Below are positions 22,892 through 32,232 of a stretch of DNA of 64,000 nucleotides, one piece after another. Under the pieces are notes generated by a model. The model did no database searches. It was not told the DNA's origin and worked only from the letters and a program-made list of their open reading frames with translations. Position numbers and translations under genes: made by a program. Positions within the stretch are counted from its first letter, which is position 1; every line of letters begins with the position of its first letter. The DNA comes from Heracleum sosnowskyi (taxonomy: Eukaryota; Streptophyta; Magnoliopsida; Apiales; Apiaceae): assembly GCA_030848705.1 (NCBI GenBank), contig CM061237.1, positions 85,679,910 to 85,743,909 on the forward strand. The letters run 5' to 3'.

Positions 22892-25800
22892 ATGGCACCC
22901 ATAGTCAAGCTTATGTCTGCTGGTGGGTTCATCTATGAGAAGAACAATTCCATTCCATTTGTCGTTAAGGAGAGTCCGAACAACATCTTTTTCAAAATGA
23001 TGGATTTCATGAGGAACTGTAAGTTGAGCTATGCGATGTTTCACTCTACACCACTCTACAATGAAGTAATCGAGGAGATTTGGACCTCATGTGAGTATAG
23101 TGGAACAAACGGCACACTGCAATTCACTCTTCAAGGTAATGAGTACATAGTTAATTCTGATGTTTTGCAAGCATGTTTACATATTCCTGATAATAACTGT
23201 GATGCTTTGCCTACTAACACTGAAATAACTACCATGCTAAATTCTATAAACTACTCTTTGCCTACTGATAATCTGGGTAGAATAATTAGGAGAGGTTTGG
23301 TTAGGGAATACAGTTATTTAGCTGATGCATTCATTAAGGTCTTTTCTGGAAAGATTAGTAATTTTGATGCATTAACTAATTCTATGTTAATTCTCCTAAC
23401 CATGCTTCTAAATGATAGATATTACAACTTTAGCACCCAACTTATTTATGAAATTGGTGCTAAGTTGGGTGATAGGGCAAATAGGAAGAAAAATATCTAT
23501 TATGCAAGGTTTCTGATGATGCTGGCTAATCATGTTAGTCCAGCACCATTAGTTATCTCTAACCCTAATGCCAGGTTTGAGTGCTTTGTACAAGAAAAGA
23601 GAGTATTGACAGACATACTGAGGCTGAACTACAATGGTGATGTTCCAGTGGTGTATCTGCCAATCATTGAGGTAACTACTACTATCCCTATTAGTATAGC
23701 TGTTACTTCTATTGTCTCCTCCAACCTTGTTGCTATGGAGTCTGTAGCTGTGACCCAACAGGCTCCTGCCCCAGCAACTAAATCAAAATCAAAGAAATCC
23801 TCCAAGCCAACCTCAGGTGCTTCTCAAAAGGCACCTGTTGTAAAAACTACCACACAACCTAAGGGGAGTGAGTCTGGAGTTGTGAGAGGTGAGGGGAGGG
23901 GTGAAAATCAAAGAAACCCCAAGAATAAGGAAGGTGAGGTAAGTGTTTCCCAGCCTAGCCCCATTGTGTCTTCCCAACAAGGCACAATGAGTAAAATGGA
24001 TTTAAACACAAGTCTAATTGCATCCTCCCAAAAGGATGTGATTATTGAAACAAGCTCTCCACCTAGAGCACAGTCCAAAAGGGTAAGGGACACTTCAAGC
24101 CCACAGTCTACATTTTCCCAATACCAAAGGAGAGTGAAGCAAAAGACCAAGGGTTCACAGGGTGCACACACACTGGAAGCAACACTTCCAGTTTCTCAAA
24201 TTCAGGTTGATGTAACCCCTATTATTACTCTGGGGTTACAGTCCCACTCTCTAAACATTAATCTTGATTTATCTCCATCCAATTCACCAACTCAATCTTT
24301 AGATGTGGACATGATCCATACATCTTTTCCTGATTCTCCAACTCTAATCTTGGAGAAGCCCCACTCTGAAGCTGATGGTCATCACTTATTAAGTGATTTG
24401 TTGGGCCATCAACCAAGTTTTTCTGAAACTGCAAGAGAATCTGTGGACCCCAATCTCAAATCAATCACCACAGATTCTACTGTAATTTCACTTTCTCAAA
24501 ATGCTTTATTGACTTCATCAACGAAACAGCCTCTTTCGTTGACAAGTGTTTCTCCATCAACGGTACCTATACCGTTGACAGTTCACACTACCATTTCGTT
24601 GATAGGTCATTCTACACCTTGTACTGAAAATCAAGTTGTTTCCACAACTAGTGTAGATGACCTGGTGGTAGTTGAGACACTTTTAGGTTTGAAAGGGAGT
24701 GAAATTGAGAGGCTGGCTTGCAGCCAGGCAAAAGGAGAGAATGAGAGTGAGAGGCTGGCTATTTCTTCCAGCCAGGCAAAAGGAGAGTTTGAGAGTACCA
24801 CCTTAGTAGGTGAAGGTGAGGGTGTGAGAGGTGTGAGCCATGGGGAGCCCATGATGCAAGAAAAGAGTGGAGAGAGAGAAGGGACTACAGGAGCAATAAG
24901 GGTGGAAGCAGCCATTGCTAATGAGTTAATGGAGGTCAGTGAGGGAGAAAGGGAACTTACTTTCCAAGAGCTTTATCAACAAACTCTGGATAGTATTTCC
25001 CTGGATCCTGAGACCTTTACTCATCCTGTGCCAGCCTATCAAGTTATGGCTCAACAGGGCAATGTGGAGGCAGAAAGGTCACTCAACTTAATTCATACTA
25101 CTGCATCAATGCAAAGAGCAAAGGATGCCTTGACCAATCTACCTCCAGGAGCTGCAGCAAGTGGAGACTTTGAGTTTTCTGATGATGAGGACAGCTATGG
25201 TGATAATCTACAGGTGGCCACCACTTCACAGACTGGGACTTCTGTGGTGCCTCCTACACCAGGCTGGCTTTCTCAGGGTATGCATGGAAGAGTCACTCTA
25301 GATGCTGCTATCTCAAGGCAGTACAATGAGGCCTATCTAGCTCATGAGTCTGCAAATGCAAGGGACAAGAAATTCTACAAGGCCATCATGGATTCTCTGG
25401 AAATTCAAAGGCTACAAATGATGCAGACAAGGATTGAGGCTACAGAAATCAAGGACTCCATTAGCAATCTCAGGGATGCTAACTACAGGATGATCGATGA
25501 AAAGCTCCCTCTTCTCACTGTGTTCAAGATGACCAGGTTTTTCTCTAAGGAACCTGAGGTGGCTACATCCTTGAAAACTCTCTCTACAAGAGTGGACAAG
25601 GTGGAAGCTACACTTTCTCAAATGCAGAAGGAACAGGAGAAGCAAACTCAGCTACTCACTCAGCTAGTGGCAGCTCAAGGACTCCCAGTCATCTCTCTTG
25701 ATGCTAACAAAAAGGGGGAGAAATCTAAGGAGCTAAACATTCAAATCACAAAGGTGTTGGTCCCAGCCATTTCACTGCCACAGGAGCCACTAGCAATGGG

Positions 25801-27340
25801 GGAGTTTGGAAAGAAGAATAAGGATAGTATTGACCTGATCCAGGAAGCTTCTATGAGGATGAAACTTGCAGAACAAATCAAAGATCACTGGTCCAACATA
25901 GAAGCAAGGTTCAAGAACATTACTGAATCTTCAAAGACAGATCAGCCATCAACAAATGCAATGGTGATTGTACAAATGGAGCCACAGTTCAAGAGCTCTT
26001 ATGCTATAGAGCCCCTTCAGCATGGAATCTTTCAAGATTCAAGAAATGAGAAGGGTCAATCTTCATGCTTTAAGAATGTGGATGCAAGAGGGATGTCTCC
26101 AATATCACCTGCCAAACCCAAAGGCAAGAACATTGAAAGGATATTTTATCCTGCTCCAAAGCCAGATGAGTTCAAAGTCCTAGGGAAGCTGATCATTGAG
26201 AGCAAGGAAAGCAATCATCCAAGCATAAGGAATCAAAGGGCCATCATCTACAGGGACAGCAAGGAAATCTGCATTTGGGTTGGTCACCCAAATTTTGCAA
26301 AGGCCAAGGCTGAAGAATCTGAAAGGGCAGCAATGCAAGCATTGGCAGTTGCTCAAGCACTTGAAGATGAAGAGACCTTTCAGGAAGAAAAAGCCAAGGA
26401 TGGAGCTAATGAAGCTGAACCAGCAAGGAAAAGTGTAAGGCAACCAAAGGCTAGAGCTAAGAGGAATCTGAACTTTGAAAAAGAGGACTCTCTGGACACT
26501 GCTCAAGCCCCTTCCACAACAAGTGCACATCAAATTCCTATTGACCTACCTATTGGAGGAAAGTTGGCCTGTGACCCTGCACACCCTGTCAACTTTCATG
26601 ATCAACCAATCATGCCAAAGGAGGAGCCTATTGAATTTGATGAAGCCTATTTTCCAAAGTTCCTATTTGAAAAGGATCAACCAATGAAGACAAAGAAAAG
26701 GGCTGTCAAGGCAAAGCCAGTATTTGTGAGGAAGCCACAATCTCAGAAACCCCCTACAAATCCAGAGGACTGCATGTACATTGCTGACATCAGGGAAGAA
26801 TCCAGCTTACATCTTGATTTAGACAACCTGGTGGAAGTAAGGGGCATTGCAGCTTCTCAAAAGTTACCTGAAAGATTGGTTTTCACATACAAGGGTGGTA
26901 GAGAACAAATATGGCCTCTCTACAGAATTTTAGGAGAAGACTACCAAACACTACTCACAGTGTTTAGATGCTTGAAGAAAGACTTTGGCTTCACCAAAAC
27001 AGCCAAGTCTGAGGTGGTCTCCAAGATATGTCAAATAAAGGCTAGCTGGAACAAGCCTGAGGCTCTTCCCAGGATGCTAAGAGTGCCCTCAACAGGAACG
27101 AAGATCCATCTTCAACCTTACTGGATGATGGAATTTAAGGACAAGGACAACTGCAGAAGGTTCTTCAAGATGGAAGACCAGCTGGATAAGGCATCTAATC
27201 AAACTCTAAGGTTCATGCAATCCAAGCTTGGTGATCAAGATGAAGAAGAGAAGATCTTTTACAGAAGGCTACAGGTCCAGATTGAGGAGAACAACTCTAG
27301 GAGAGGGAAGAAGACTGTGCCTCAAAGAAGACCAAGATGA
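22892..27340 (+). CDS. Element C third ORF (env-like, 1482 aa), function unknown
   Basis: The start is the ATG at 22892 (caacaATGG); element A's homologue starts at the same place with MAP. Residues 1 to about 260 form a conserved globular domain (EEIW, ADAFIKVFSGKISN, RFLMMLANHV) shared by the third proteins of A, E and F. Residues about 280-800 are Ser/Thr/Pro-rich with basic clusters and a duplicated SQAKGE segment. Residues about 825-930 look like a coiled coil. A charged region and a conserved C-terminal module (about 1290-1482) follow. I see no signal peptide, furin-like site or membrane anchor, so the family label env-like is not supported by sequence. Family words occur at 24518, 24534, 24594 and nearby variants, read in a different frame from those in pol. 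Confidence 0.9.
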   Translation: MAPIVKLMSAGGFIYEKNNSIPFVVKESPNNIFFKMMDFMRNCKLSYAMFHSTPLYNEVIEEIWTSCEYSGTNGTLQFTLQGNEYIVNSDVLQACLHIPDNNCDALPTNTEITTMLNSINYSLPTDNLGRIIRRGLVREYSYLADAFIKVFSGKISNFDALTNSMLILLTMLLNDRYYNFSTQLIYEIGAKLGDRANRKKNIYYARFLMMLANHVSPAPLVISNPNARFECFVQEKRVLTDILRLNYNGDVPVVYLPIIEVTTTIPISIAVTSIVSSNLVAMESVAVTQQAPAPATKSKSKKSSKPTSGASQKAPVVKTTTQPKGSESGVVRGEGRGENQRNPKNKEGEVSVSQPSPIVSSQQGTMSKMDLNTSLIASSQKDVIIETSSPPRAQSKRVRDTSSPQSTFSQYQRRVKQKTKGSQGAHTLEATLPVSQIQVDVTPIITLGLQSHSLNINLDLSPSNSPTQSLDVDMIHTSFPDSPTLILEKPHSEADGHHLLSDLLGHQPSFSETARESVDPNLKSITTDSTVISLSQNALLTSSTKQPLSLTSVSPSTVPIPLTVHTTISLIGHSTPCTENQVVSTTSVDDLVVVETLLGLKGSEIERLACSQAKGENESERLAISSSQAKGEFESTTLVGEGEGVRGVSHGEPMMQEKSGEREGTTGAIRVEAAIANELMEVSEGERELTFQELYQQTLDSISLDPETFTHPVPAYQVMAQQGNVEAERSLNLIHTTASMQRAKDALTNLPPGAAASGDFEFSDDEDSYGDNLQVATTSQTGTSVVPPTPGWLSQGMHGRVTLDAAISRQYNEAYLAHESANARDKKFYKAIMDSLEIQRLQMMQTRIEATEIKDSISNLRDANYRMIDEKLPLLTVFKMTRFFSKEPEVATSLKTLSTRVDKVEATLSQMQKEQEKQTQLLTQLVAAQGLPVISLDANKKGEKSKELNIQITKVLVPAISLPQEPLAMGEFGKKNKDSIDLIQEASMRMKLAEQIKDHWSNIEARFKNITESSKTDQPSTNAMVIVQMEPQFKSSYAIEPLQHGIFQDSRNEKGQSSCFKNVDARGMSPISPAKPKGKNIERIFYPAPKPDEFKVLGKLIIESKESNHPSIRNQRAIIYRDSKEICIWVGHPNFAKAKAEESERAAMQALAVAQALEDEETFQEEKAKDGANEAEPARKSVRQPKARAKRNLNFEKEDSLDTAQAPSTTSAHQIPIDLPIGGKLACDPAHPVNFHDQPIMPKEEPIEFDEAYFPKFLFEKDQPMKTKKRAVKAKPVFVRKPQSQKPPTNPEDCMYIADIREESSLHLDLDNLVEVRGIAASQKLPERLVFTYKGGREQIWPLYRILGEDYQTLLTVFRCLKKDFGFTKTAKSEVVSKICQIKASWNKPEALPRMLRVPSTGTKIHLQPYWMMEFKDKDNCRRFFKMEDQLDKASNQTLRFMQSKLGDQDEEEKIFYRRLQVQIEENNSRRGKKTVPQRRPR

Positions 27341-27514
27341 ATCATTTGCTCAGTCTAGAGGAGCACATTTGGGCATTAGTCTTGTAAGTCTTGTTTATGT
27401 CTAAAACTTTATGAAGCTCAATGCAATTTTTACTTTTATCATGGGTAATATGTCTGAGTGTTTTTGTTATCATCAAGGCTCTTGATTTATGGCTGTTATT
27501 CTATCAGTCATAAA

Positions 27515-27525
27515 TTGGGGGAGAT
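27515..27525 (+). other. Polypurine tract of element C
   Basis: ttgggggagat sits directly before the 3' LTR. The 170 bp between the third-ORF stop and this tract hold no gene. Confidence 0.88.
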
Positions 27526-28566
27526 TGTTAGGAATATGTTGATTCTTGATGATAATTGTAAAAACACTTAGTAGATTTTGTATTAAGTTATTTTGTAACT
27601 GTCAACGAAATGGCATGCTTTGCAGTGTTTCGTTGACAGGAAGCTCATCAACGGAATGAGTGTTGTAGCAATTACACTGTACAATACTTCACAGTTTGAT
27701 ATGCATTTGATGTATGTATTAGATAGGTTTCCTAAGTCATGTTGACTAAGTACTAGATAGGCAAAATAGGTTGGTTAATTGTAAGTATATCATGCCTTGT
27801 AATTTTGCCTAAGTGAAGACATGTCAACGGTATGAAGATTACTCTATCAACGGAACAAGGATACACCATCAACGGAATGAAGTTTACTCATCAACGAAAT
27901 GAAGTTTACTCATCAACGAAATGGAGAATAAAGCTATCAACGAAACACATCTCCCTGCTATCAACGAATCATTATTGCTTTTCTGAATAGTTGACAAAGT
28001 GATAGTGACAGTTTACTGAACAGATCTAAAGGTGATGTGGAAGTGTACTTTGCATTGGAAACCATTAAAATGGACATGGGGAATAAGGAAACATCCCAGT
28101 TTCCAATTGGGCTCTTGGGAGTGATCATAATAAGCATGAAGACAAAAGCAAGGATCTCCAAGGACCACTGGACAAAGGGATGAAAAGCAAACTATTGGCG
28201 GTTATCTTTAGTGTACTTTAGAGTAGCCAAAAATAGTATTGTAAACTTGGGAATATATAACCAAGTGTAGCAGTTAGAAAGAAGTAGAGAAGAAACACAA
28301 ATAGTTTGTATTAGCTATCTTTGAGAGCATTCTTCTCTACAACTCTGTAACTGAGCAGCTGTGTACTTTTGTATCACAGATTATTTCCGCAATAAAAACA
28401 CTTCAGTTGGATCATCAAACAATCCAACTGAATTATTTATATCTTGTGTTTTTGTTTATTCAGTTCAGTTTTATTTTATCATTGTTTTAAGTTTAAGAAA
28501 ATATCAAGAATTGTATTCAACCCCCCCCCCCCTTCTACAATTCTGTTAGGTCATTTGGGAATAACA
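27526..28566 (+). repeat. 3' LTR of element C
   Basis: It is near-identical to the 5' copy. I find about five substitutions, for example in the agcaattgcac, ccatcaatgg and ctccctactat contexts, and a longer oligo-C run (12 versus about 10). The same words, TATA box, AATAAA and hairpin are present. It is followed by the acttc duplication. Confidence 0.96.
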
Positions 28567-28731
28567 ACTTCCAAGATTAATATTGCCATATCCCAGAGTG
28601 TGTCCTATGTTGCCATCTCCATAGGAAACCTTTGGGCCAGCCTTCTCCTTAAAGTCTGATAGCAGGGCTTTATTTCCAGTCATATGTCCTGAGCATCCAC
28701 TGTCCAAGATAAGGGTGCTCTCTTTTATGCC
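28567..28731 (-). pseudogene. pol: Element B Pol N-terminal fragment (protease)
   Basis: The minus strand encodes the protease motif LDSGCSGHMTGNK and is cut by element C at 28567; the rest resumes at 15428. A TAG in the pol frame lies directly upstream as part of gattgtag|ggc, the counterpart of the YAG|GG boundary in the other elements. Confidence 0.85.
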
Positions 28732-28750
28732 CTACAATCACAAACAAACA

Positions 28751-31075
28751 CTAAGTGTTAGTTTTAAGGACCCAGACTTGCTTGGATCCTTTGGCTTTCT
28801 TAACAGTGTTAGCTTTTGCAGCGGAATTACTATCAACAGAGTTTAAACTAACATTGTCAGACTTTACACTTGCAGAGTTTGCTCTAACCCACTTCAGATT
28901 GGGTTTTAGCTCATAGTAATTGTGATAAATAGCATGATAACTCCTACAAGTATAAATAGAATGCCAAGTGCTCCCACAATGTGTGCATAAAGTCTGTGGT
29001 TTCACCCTTACATAATCATTCTTTTCTCCTGATGTAGAAGGTAAAGAATTGATATTTTTATTCTTTGTGCAGTAATTAGCAAGATGATTAGAACTACCAC
29101 AATTATAACATGTTTTCCTTGGAGCACCAGTAGTAGGCAAGTGATTATTTCTATTATTTATGCCTATCTTTCCATTCCTATTCTTCTTGGACCCTTTTGG
29201 TTTCATGGCAGATTTTACCTCTTTCAGCTTATGATTGAACTGTTTTCCTGTCATTAAACCAACATTAACCTGTTTTTCACAGACTTTTACTGGTTTTCTA
29301 ACAGCTTCTCTTTCCATAAGTTTTTCTGTTATAATATTTTCCTGTCTTTCACAGGCTTCATCTGATTCCATATCAGCTTCTCTTACTACAACAGATTTTA
29401 ACTTAGTGGACTCTGGAACAAATATCACAGGTTTAAGTTGTGGTTTAACCTTAACCTTGTCTTTAAACCTAAGTTCATCATTTTCACAATAGCCTAAACC
29501 TACAGAATCTGTCTGAAACACTTGATGAGTGTCTCTTCCAGAGTCTGTCCAAGTCTTGATTATTTTTCTTTCTTTTTCTAGATCAGATTCTAATTGCTTA
29601 TATCTTTTGAGCAACTCCTGTTCAACATAAACAGCATCATCTCTTTCTTTTTGAATCTGCTTCATATTTTCAAGTTCTCCTTCAAGAAACTTGTTTCTAT
29701 CTTTAAGACTAAGATTCTCAGATTTAATTCTCTCATTCTCTAAAGTCTGATCCCTATAACTAACATGTACGCTTTTCAGATATACTCTTAACTCAGATAT
29801 ATTATCAGTATCATAAGCATAAGTAGTTAGGGGTACCTTATTTACAGATGATTCAGTCTCATCTCTGACAGTTGCCATAAGAGCATAATTTACTCCATCA
29901 TCAGAGTCTGAAGTATCTGCCCAGTCTTTGCCTTTAGAGATGAGTGCTTTCTCAGTTTTGCCTTTCTTGCACTCTGGAGCATAGTGACCCATCTCCTTAC
30001 ACTTGTAGCACTGGATTTCAGATTTATCTTTCTTGCCAGACTTGGTCTCCCTTCCATCGGACTTTCTAAAACCTTTCCTTTCAGAATTTGAATCTTTCCT
30101 TGAGAATCTCTTCCCTTTCTTAAAGTTCTTGAATCCCATCTTCTTGAAGGTCTTCACCATCAGTGCAGCCATTTGCATCATCTGTTCTTCATCATCCTCA
30201 GAGTCAGAAGCTTCATCAGAGTTTGAGTCATCATCAGAGTTTGATGACTCACTTTCAGATTTAATGACTAAAGCCTTTCCCTTGGCTTTCTTCCTTGATG
30301 ATTCCTTCTTGATGGACTTCTCCTCAACTTTGAGAGCAACAGATTTTGTCTTCTTGCTGGATCTCCTGTTTCTTTGTTCTATCTCAAGTTCATGAGTCTT
30401 TAACAATCCATAGATCTCATCAAGATCTGTATCTGCAAGATCATAATTATCTCTGATTGTTGTCGCCTTTAAATCCCATCTTTCAGGTAGGGATAAGAGA
30501 AACTTGAGATTTGACTCTTCAAGGTCATATTCTTTATCAACCAGAGACAGATCATTCAATAGTTTGCAAAATCTGTCATAAGTCTCAGTCAAGGTTTCAT
30601 TAGGTCTTGAATCAAAGTGCTCATACTCCTGTGTGAGTATTGTCTTTCTGTTCTTCTTAATAGCACCTGTTCCCTGGCATCTGACTTCTAAAGCATCCCA
30701 TATCTCTTTGGCAGTTTTGCAGCCAATTACTCTGTTAGACATAACATTATCTAAAGCACTGTGGAGAAGATGTCTAACCTTTGCATCTTTTGCAATTGAT
30801 GAGATGTCCTCAGGAGTCATATCTTTCTTTTCTTTTGGAACAGTCTTTTGTTCTTGACCATCAACAACAGGGGCTAGTTTGGTTGGATTATGAGGACCAT
30901 CATTAATTCTGTCAAGATATTCTGGATCTGTTGCCTCCAGAAACATGGTCATCTTCACCTTCCATATTGGATACTCCACTGGCCTGAGAATTGGAACCCT
31001 GATTGTTACATATCGACTCACAGAATTAGGTTTGACCTGTTCAGCCTTGGGAGCAGTTTGATTTTCTTCAGACAT
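28751..31075 (-). CDS. gag: Element B Gag (774 aa)
   Basis: An intact Sirevirus Gag begins at the ATG 31073-31075. It has the UBN2-like N-terminus (PIWKVKMTMFLEA) and an acidic Ser/Asn/Asp-rich stretch encoded partly by TCAGAGTTT words (30216, 30234). A CCHC knuckle CYKCKEMGHYAPEC is at 356-369. A coiled coil follows, then a second knuckle CYNCGSSNHLANYC near 656 and a third, CTHCGSTWHSIYTC, near 697. The end is QVWVLKTNT, matching the TWVPK tail of C. Element C has only two knuckles. Pol follows in the +1 frame. Confidence 0.92.
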   Translation of the reverse strand: MSEENQTAPKAEQVKPNSVSRYVTIRVPILRPVEYPIWKVKMTMFLEATDPEYLDRINDGPHNPTKLAPVVDGQEQKTVPKEKKDMTPEDISSIAKDAKVRHLLHSALDNVMSNRVIGCKTAKEIWDALEVRCQGTGAIKKNRKTILTQEYEHFDSRPNETLTETYDRFCKLLNDLSLVDKEYDLEESNLKFLLSLPERWDLKATTIRDNYDLADTDLDEIYGLLKTHELEIEQRNRRSSKKTKSVALKVEEKSIKKESSRKKAKGKALVIKSESESSNSDDDSNSDEASDSEDDEEQMMQMAALMVKTFKKMGFKNFKKGKRFSRKDSNSERKGFRKSDGRETKSGKKDKSEIQCYKCKEMGHYAPECKKGKTEKALISKGKDWADTSDSDDGVNYALMATVRDETESSVNKVPLTTYAYDTDNISELRVYLKSVHVSYRDQTLENERIKSENLSLKDRNKFLEGELENMKQIQKERDDAVYVEQELLKRYKQLESDLEKERKIIKTWTDSGRDTHQVFQTDSVGLGYCENDELRFKDKVKVKPQLKPVIFVPESTKLKSVVVREADMESDEACERQENIITEKLMEREAVRKPVKVCEKQVNVGLMTGKQFNHKLKEVKSAMKPKGSKKNRNGKIGINNRNNHLPTTGAPRKTCYNCGSSNHLANYCTKNKNINSLPSTSGEKNDYVRVKPQTLCTHCGSTWHSIYTCRSYHAIYHNYYELKPNLKWVRANSASVKSDNVSLNSVDSNSAAKANTVKKAKGSKQVWVLKTNT

Positions 31076-31124
31076 GATTATTACTGTGTTTGAATCGTAA
31101 AACTGTATATATTAAACAGCCTTG

Positions 31125-31136
31125 TCTCTGATACCA
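31125..31136 (-). other. Primer binding site of element B
   Basis: On the minus strand tggtatcagaga follows the 5' LTR by 2 bp. It matches initiator tRNA-Met except for the last base. Confidence 0.88.
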
Positions 31137-31138
31137 AT

Positions 31139-31683
31139 TGTTAGGCCGAATACACAATATAATCAAGTATGTATATGAGAATAACAATCAAGAACACTTT
31201 TTATAAATCAACAAACTGTAATTATATTAACAGTTTCTCTCTTAGTGATGTTAATGAATCACAAAGAGCTACTAGGTTACAAGAATAATATATTCAATGT
31301 TCGCATCCCTTCTAGTGATAACCTATCTGTGTTTATATAGTACACAGCTACTTACAATCCATCTCTAATTGATATTCCTATAAGTTAGCTATACAATTCA
31401 TATCAATCAAGGATTGCTTCAGTCTTCTATTCCGTTTCCTTAGCTGTATCAATATATTCTGCTTCTTTCCATCTTCAGAATATATTGCTTCTAGAATCTT
31501 TATCTTTGCACCGACAGCTAAGTCAACTATCACCACGTCAGACTTTATCAAACTCTGACTGGCTTCAATGTGAACTCTTCACCCAGTCAGACTTTATCAA
31601 ACTCTGACCGGCTTCTAGATAAACTCTGATATGTACCTGGTACTTAAACACTGATGAACAAACGTCAGCAATTATATCTAACA
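31139..31683 (-). repeat. 5' LTR of element B
   Basis: Identical to the 10255-10799 copy except for one base in ttctagtgataacc versus ttctagggataacc. The right flank is the taata duplication. Confidence 0.93.
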
Positions 31684-31688
31684 TAATA

Positions 31689-31810
31689 ATTATACTGTCA
31701 CAGGAATCTCAAAAGATAATATTAGTCAAGAGATTGAAGATTAAAGTCAATCTACAGACTTGAAGTAATTCTACATTGAAAGAAGTTCATTTATTTGATC
31801 AAGACTCGGT
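31689..31810. mobile_element. Insert H, right part (unclassified)
   Basis: This continues 10171-10254 on the other side of element B and ends at the second 14-mer gaaaaagtactaca, after which RNase H of element A resumes. Its text (gacttgaagtaattctac) loosely resembles Sirevirus U3 sequence, but I cannot assign it. Confidence 0.45.
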
Positions 31811-32232
31811 GAAAAAGTACTACAGGCGCCTGTCAATTTCTAGGAAACAAGCTTGTTTCATGGTTCAACAAAAAGCAGAATTCAGTCTCTACCTCAACTG
31901 CTGAGGCTGAATACATTGCAGCTGGAAGTTGTTGTGCACAGATTCTTTGGATGAAAAATCAACTACTTGATTATGGATTAAGAATAGAAAAGATTCCAAT
32001 TTTCTGTGAAAACAAAAGTGCAATTTCCATAACTGAGAATCCAGTGCAACACTCAAGGACCAAGCACATTGACATCAAGTATCATTTTATCAGGGAACAT
32101 GTGATGAATGGTACTGTGGAACTACATTTTGTTCCAAGTGAAAAACAGCTTGCAGATATTTTTACCAAACCACTTGATGAATCAACATTCTCAAGGTTGG
32201 TAAGTGAGCTATGTATTATTAATTACTCTTAA
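31811..32232 (+). pseudogene. pol: Element A Pol, part 3: RNase H C-terminus
   Basis: This resumes with CQFLGNKLVSW and continues through STAEAEYIAAGSCCAQ to ADIFTKPLDESTF, ending at the natural stop at 32230-32232. The segment itself is open, but it is separated from part 2 by H and B and lies downstream of several stops. Confidence 0.9.

Larger units (their letters stand above)
15429..28566 (+). mobile_element. Element C: full-length, apparently intact Sirevirus
   Basis: A 13.1 kb element with 1.04 kb LTRs, PBS, gag, pol, a spacer, a 1482-residue third ORF and a PPT. It is bounded by a perfect acttc duplication (15424-15428 and 28567-28571) and inserted into the protease region of element B pol. 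The LTRs differ by about five substitutions plus oligo-C length, so insertion was recent. All three reading frames are uninterrupted. The 9-mer TTTCGTTGA/TCAACGAAA occurs exactly about 22 times by my count. Confidence 0.96.
10255..31683 (-). mobile_element. Element B: minus-strand Sirevirus with a pol/third-ORF deletion, split by element C
   Basis: The two 545-bp LTRs differ at one position that I can find. The element is bounded by taata duplications (10250-10254 and 31684-31688). Reading leftwards it has a PBS, gag, the first part of protease, element C, the rest of pol, a fused remnant of the third ORF, and a PPT. The pol-third-ORF spacer and most of the third ORF are missing, so it is probably a deletion derivative. 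The word TCAGAGTTT / AAACTCTGA is scattered through it. Confidence 0.92.

Noticed and set aside
22892..27340. Third ORF as a true viral envelope gene
   Set aside because: No signal peptide, membrane anchor or cleavage site is visible, and the conserved modules look like soluble or nuclear protein domains.
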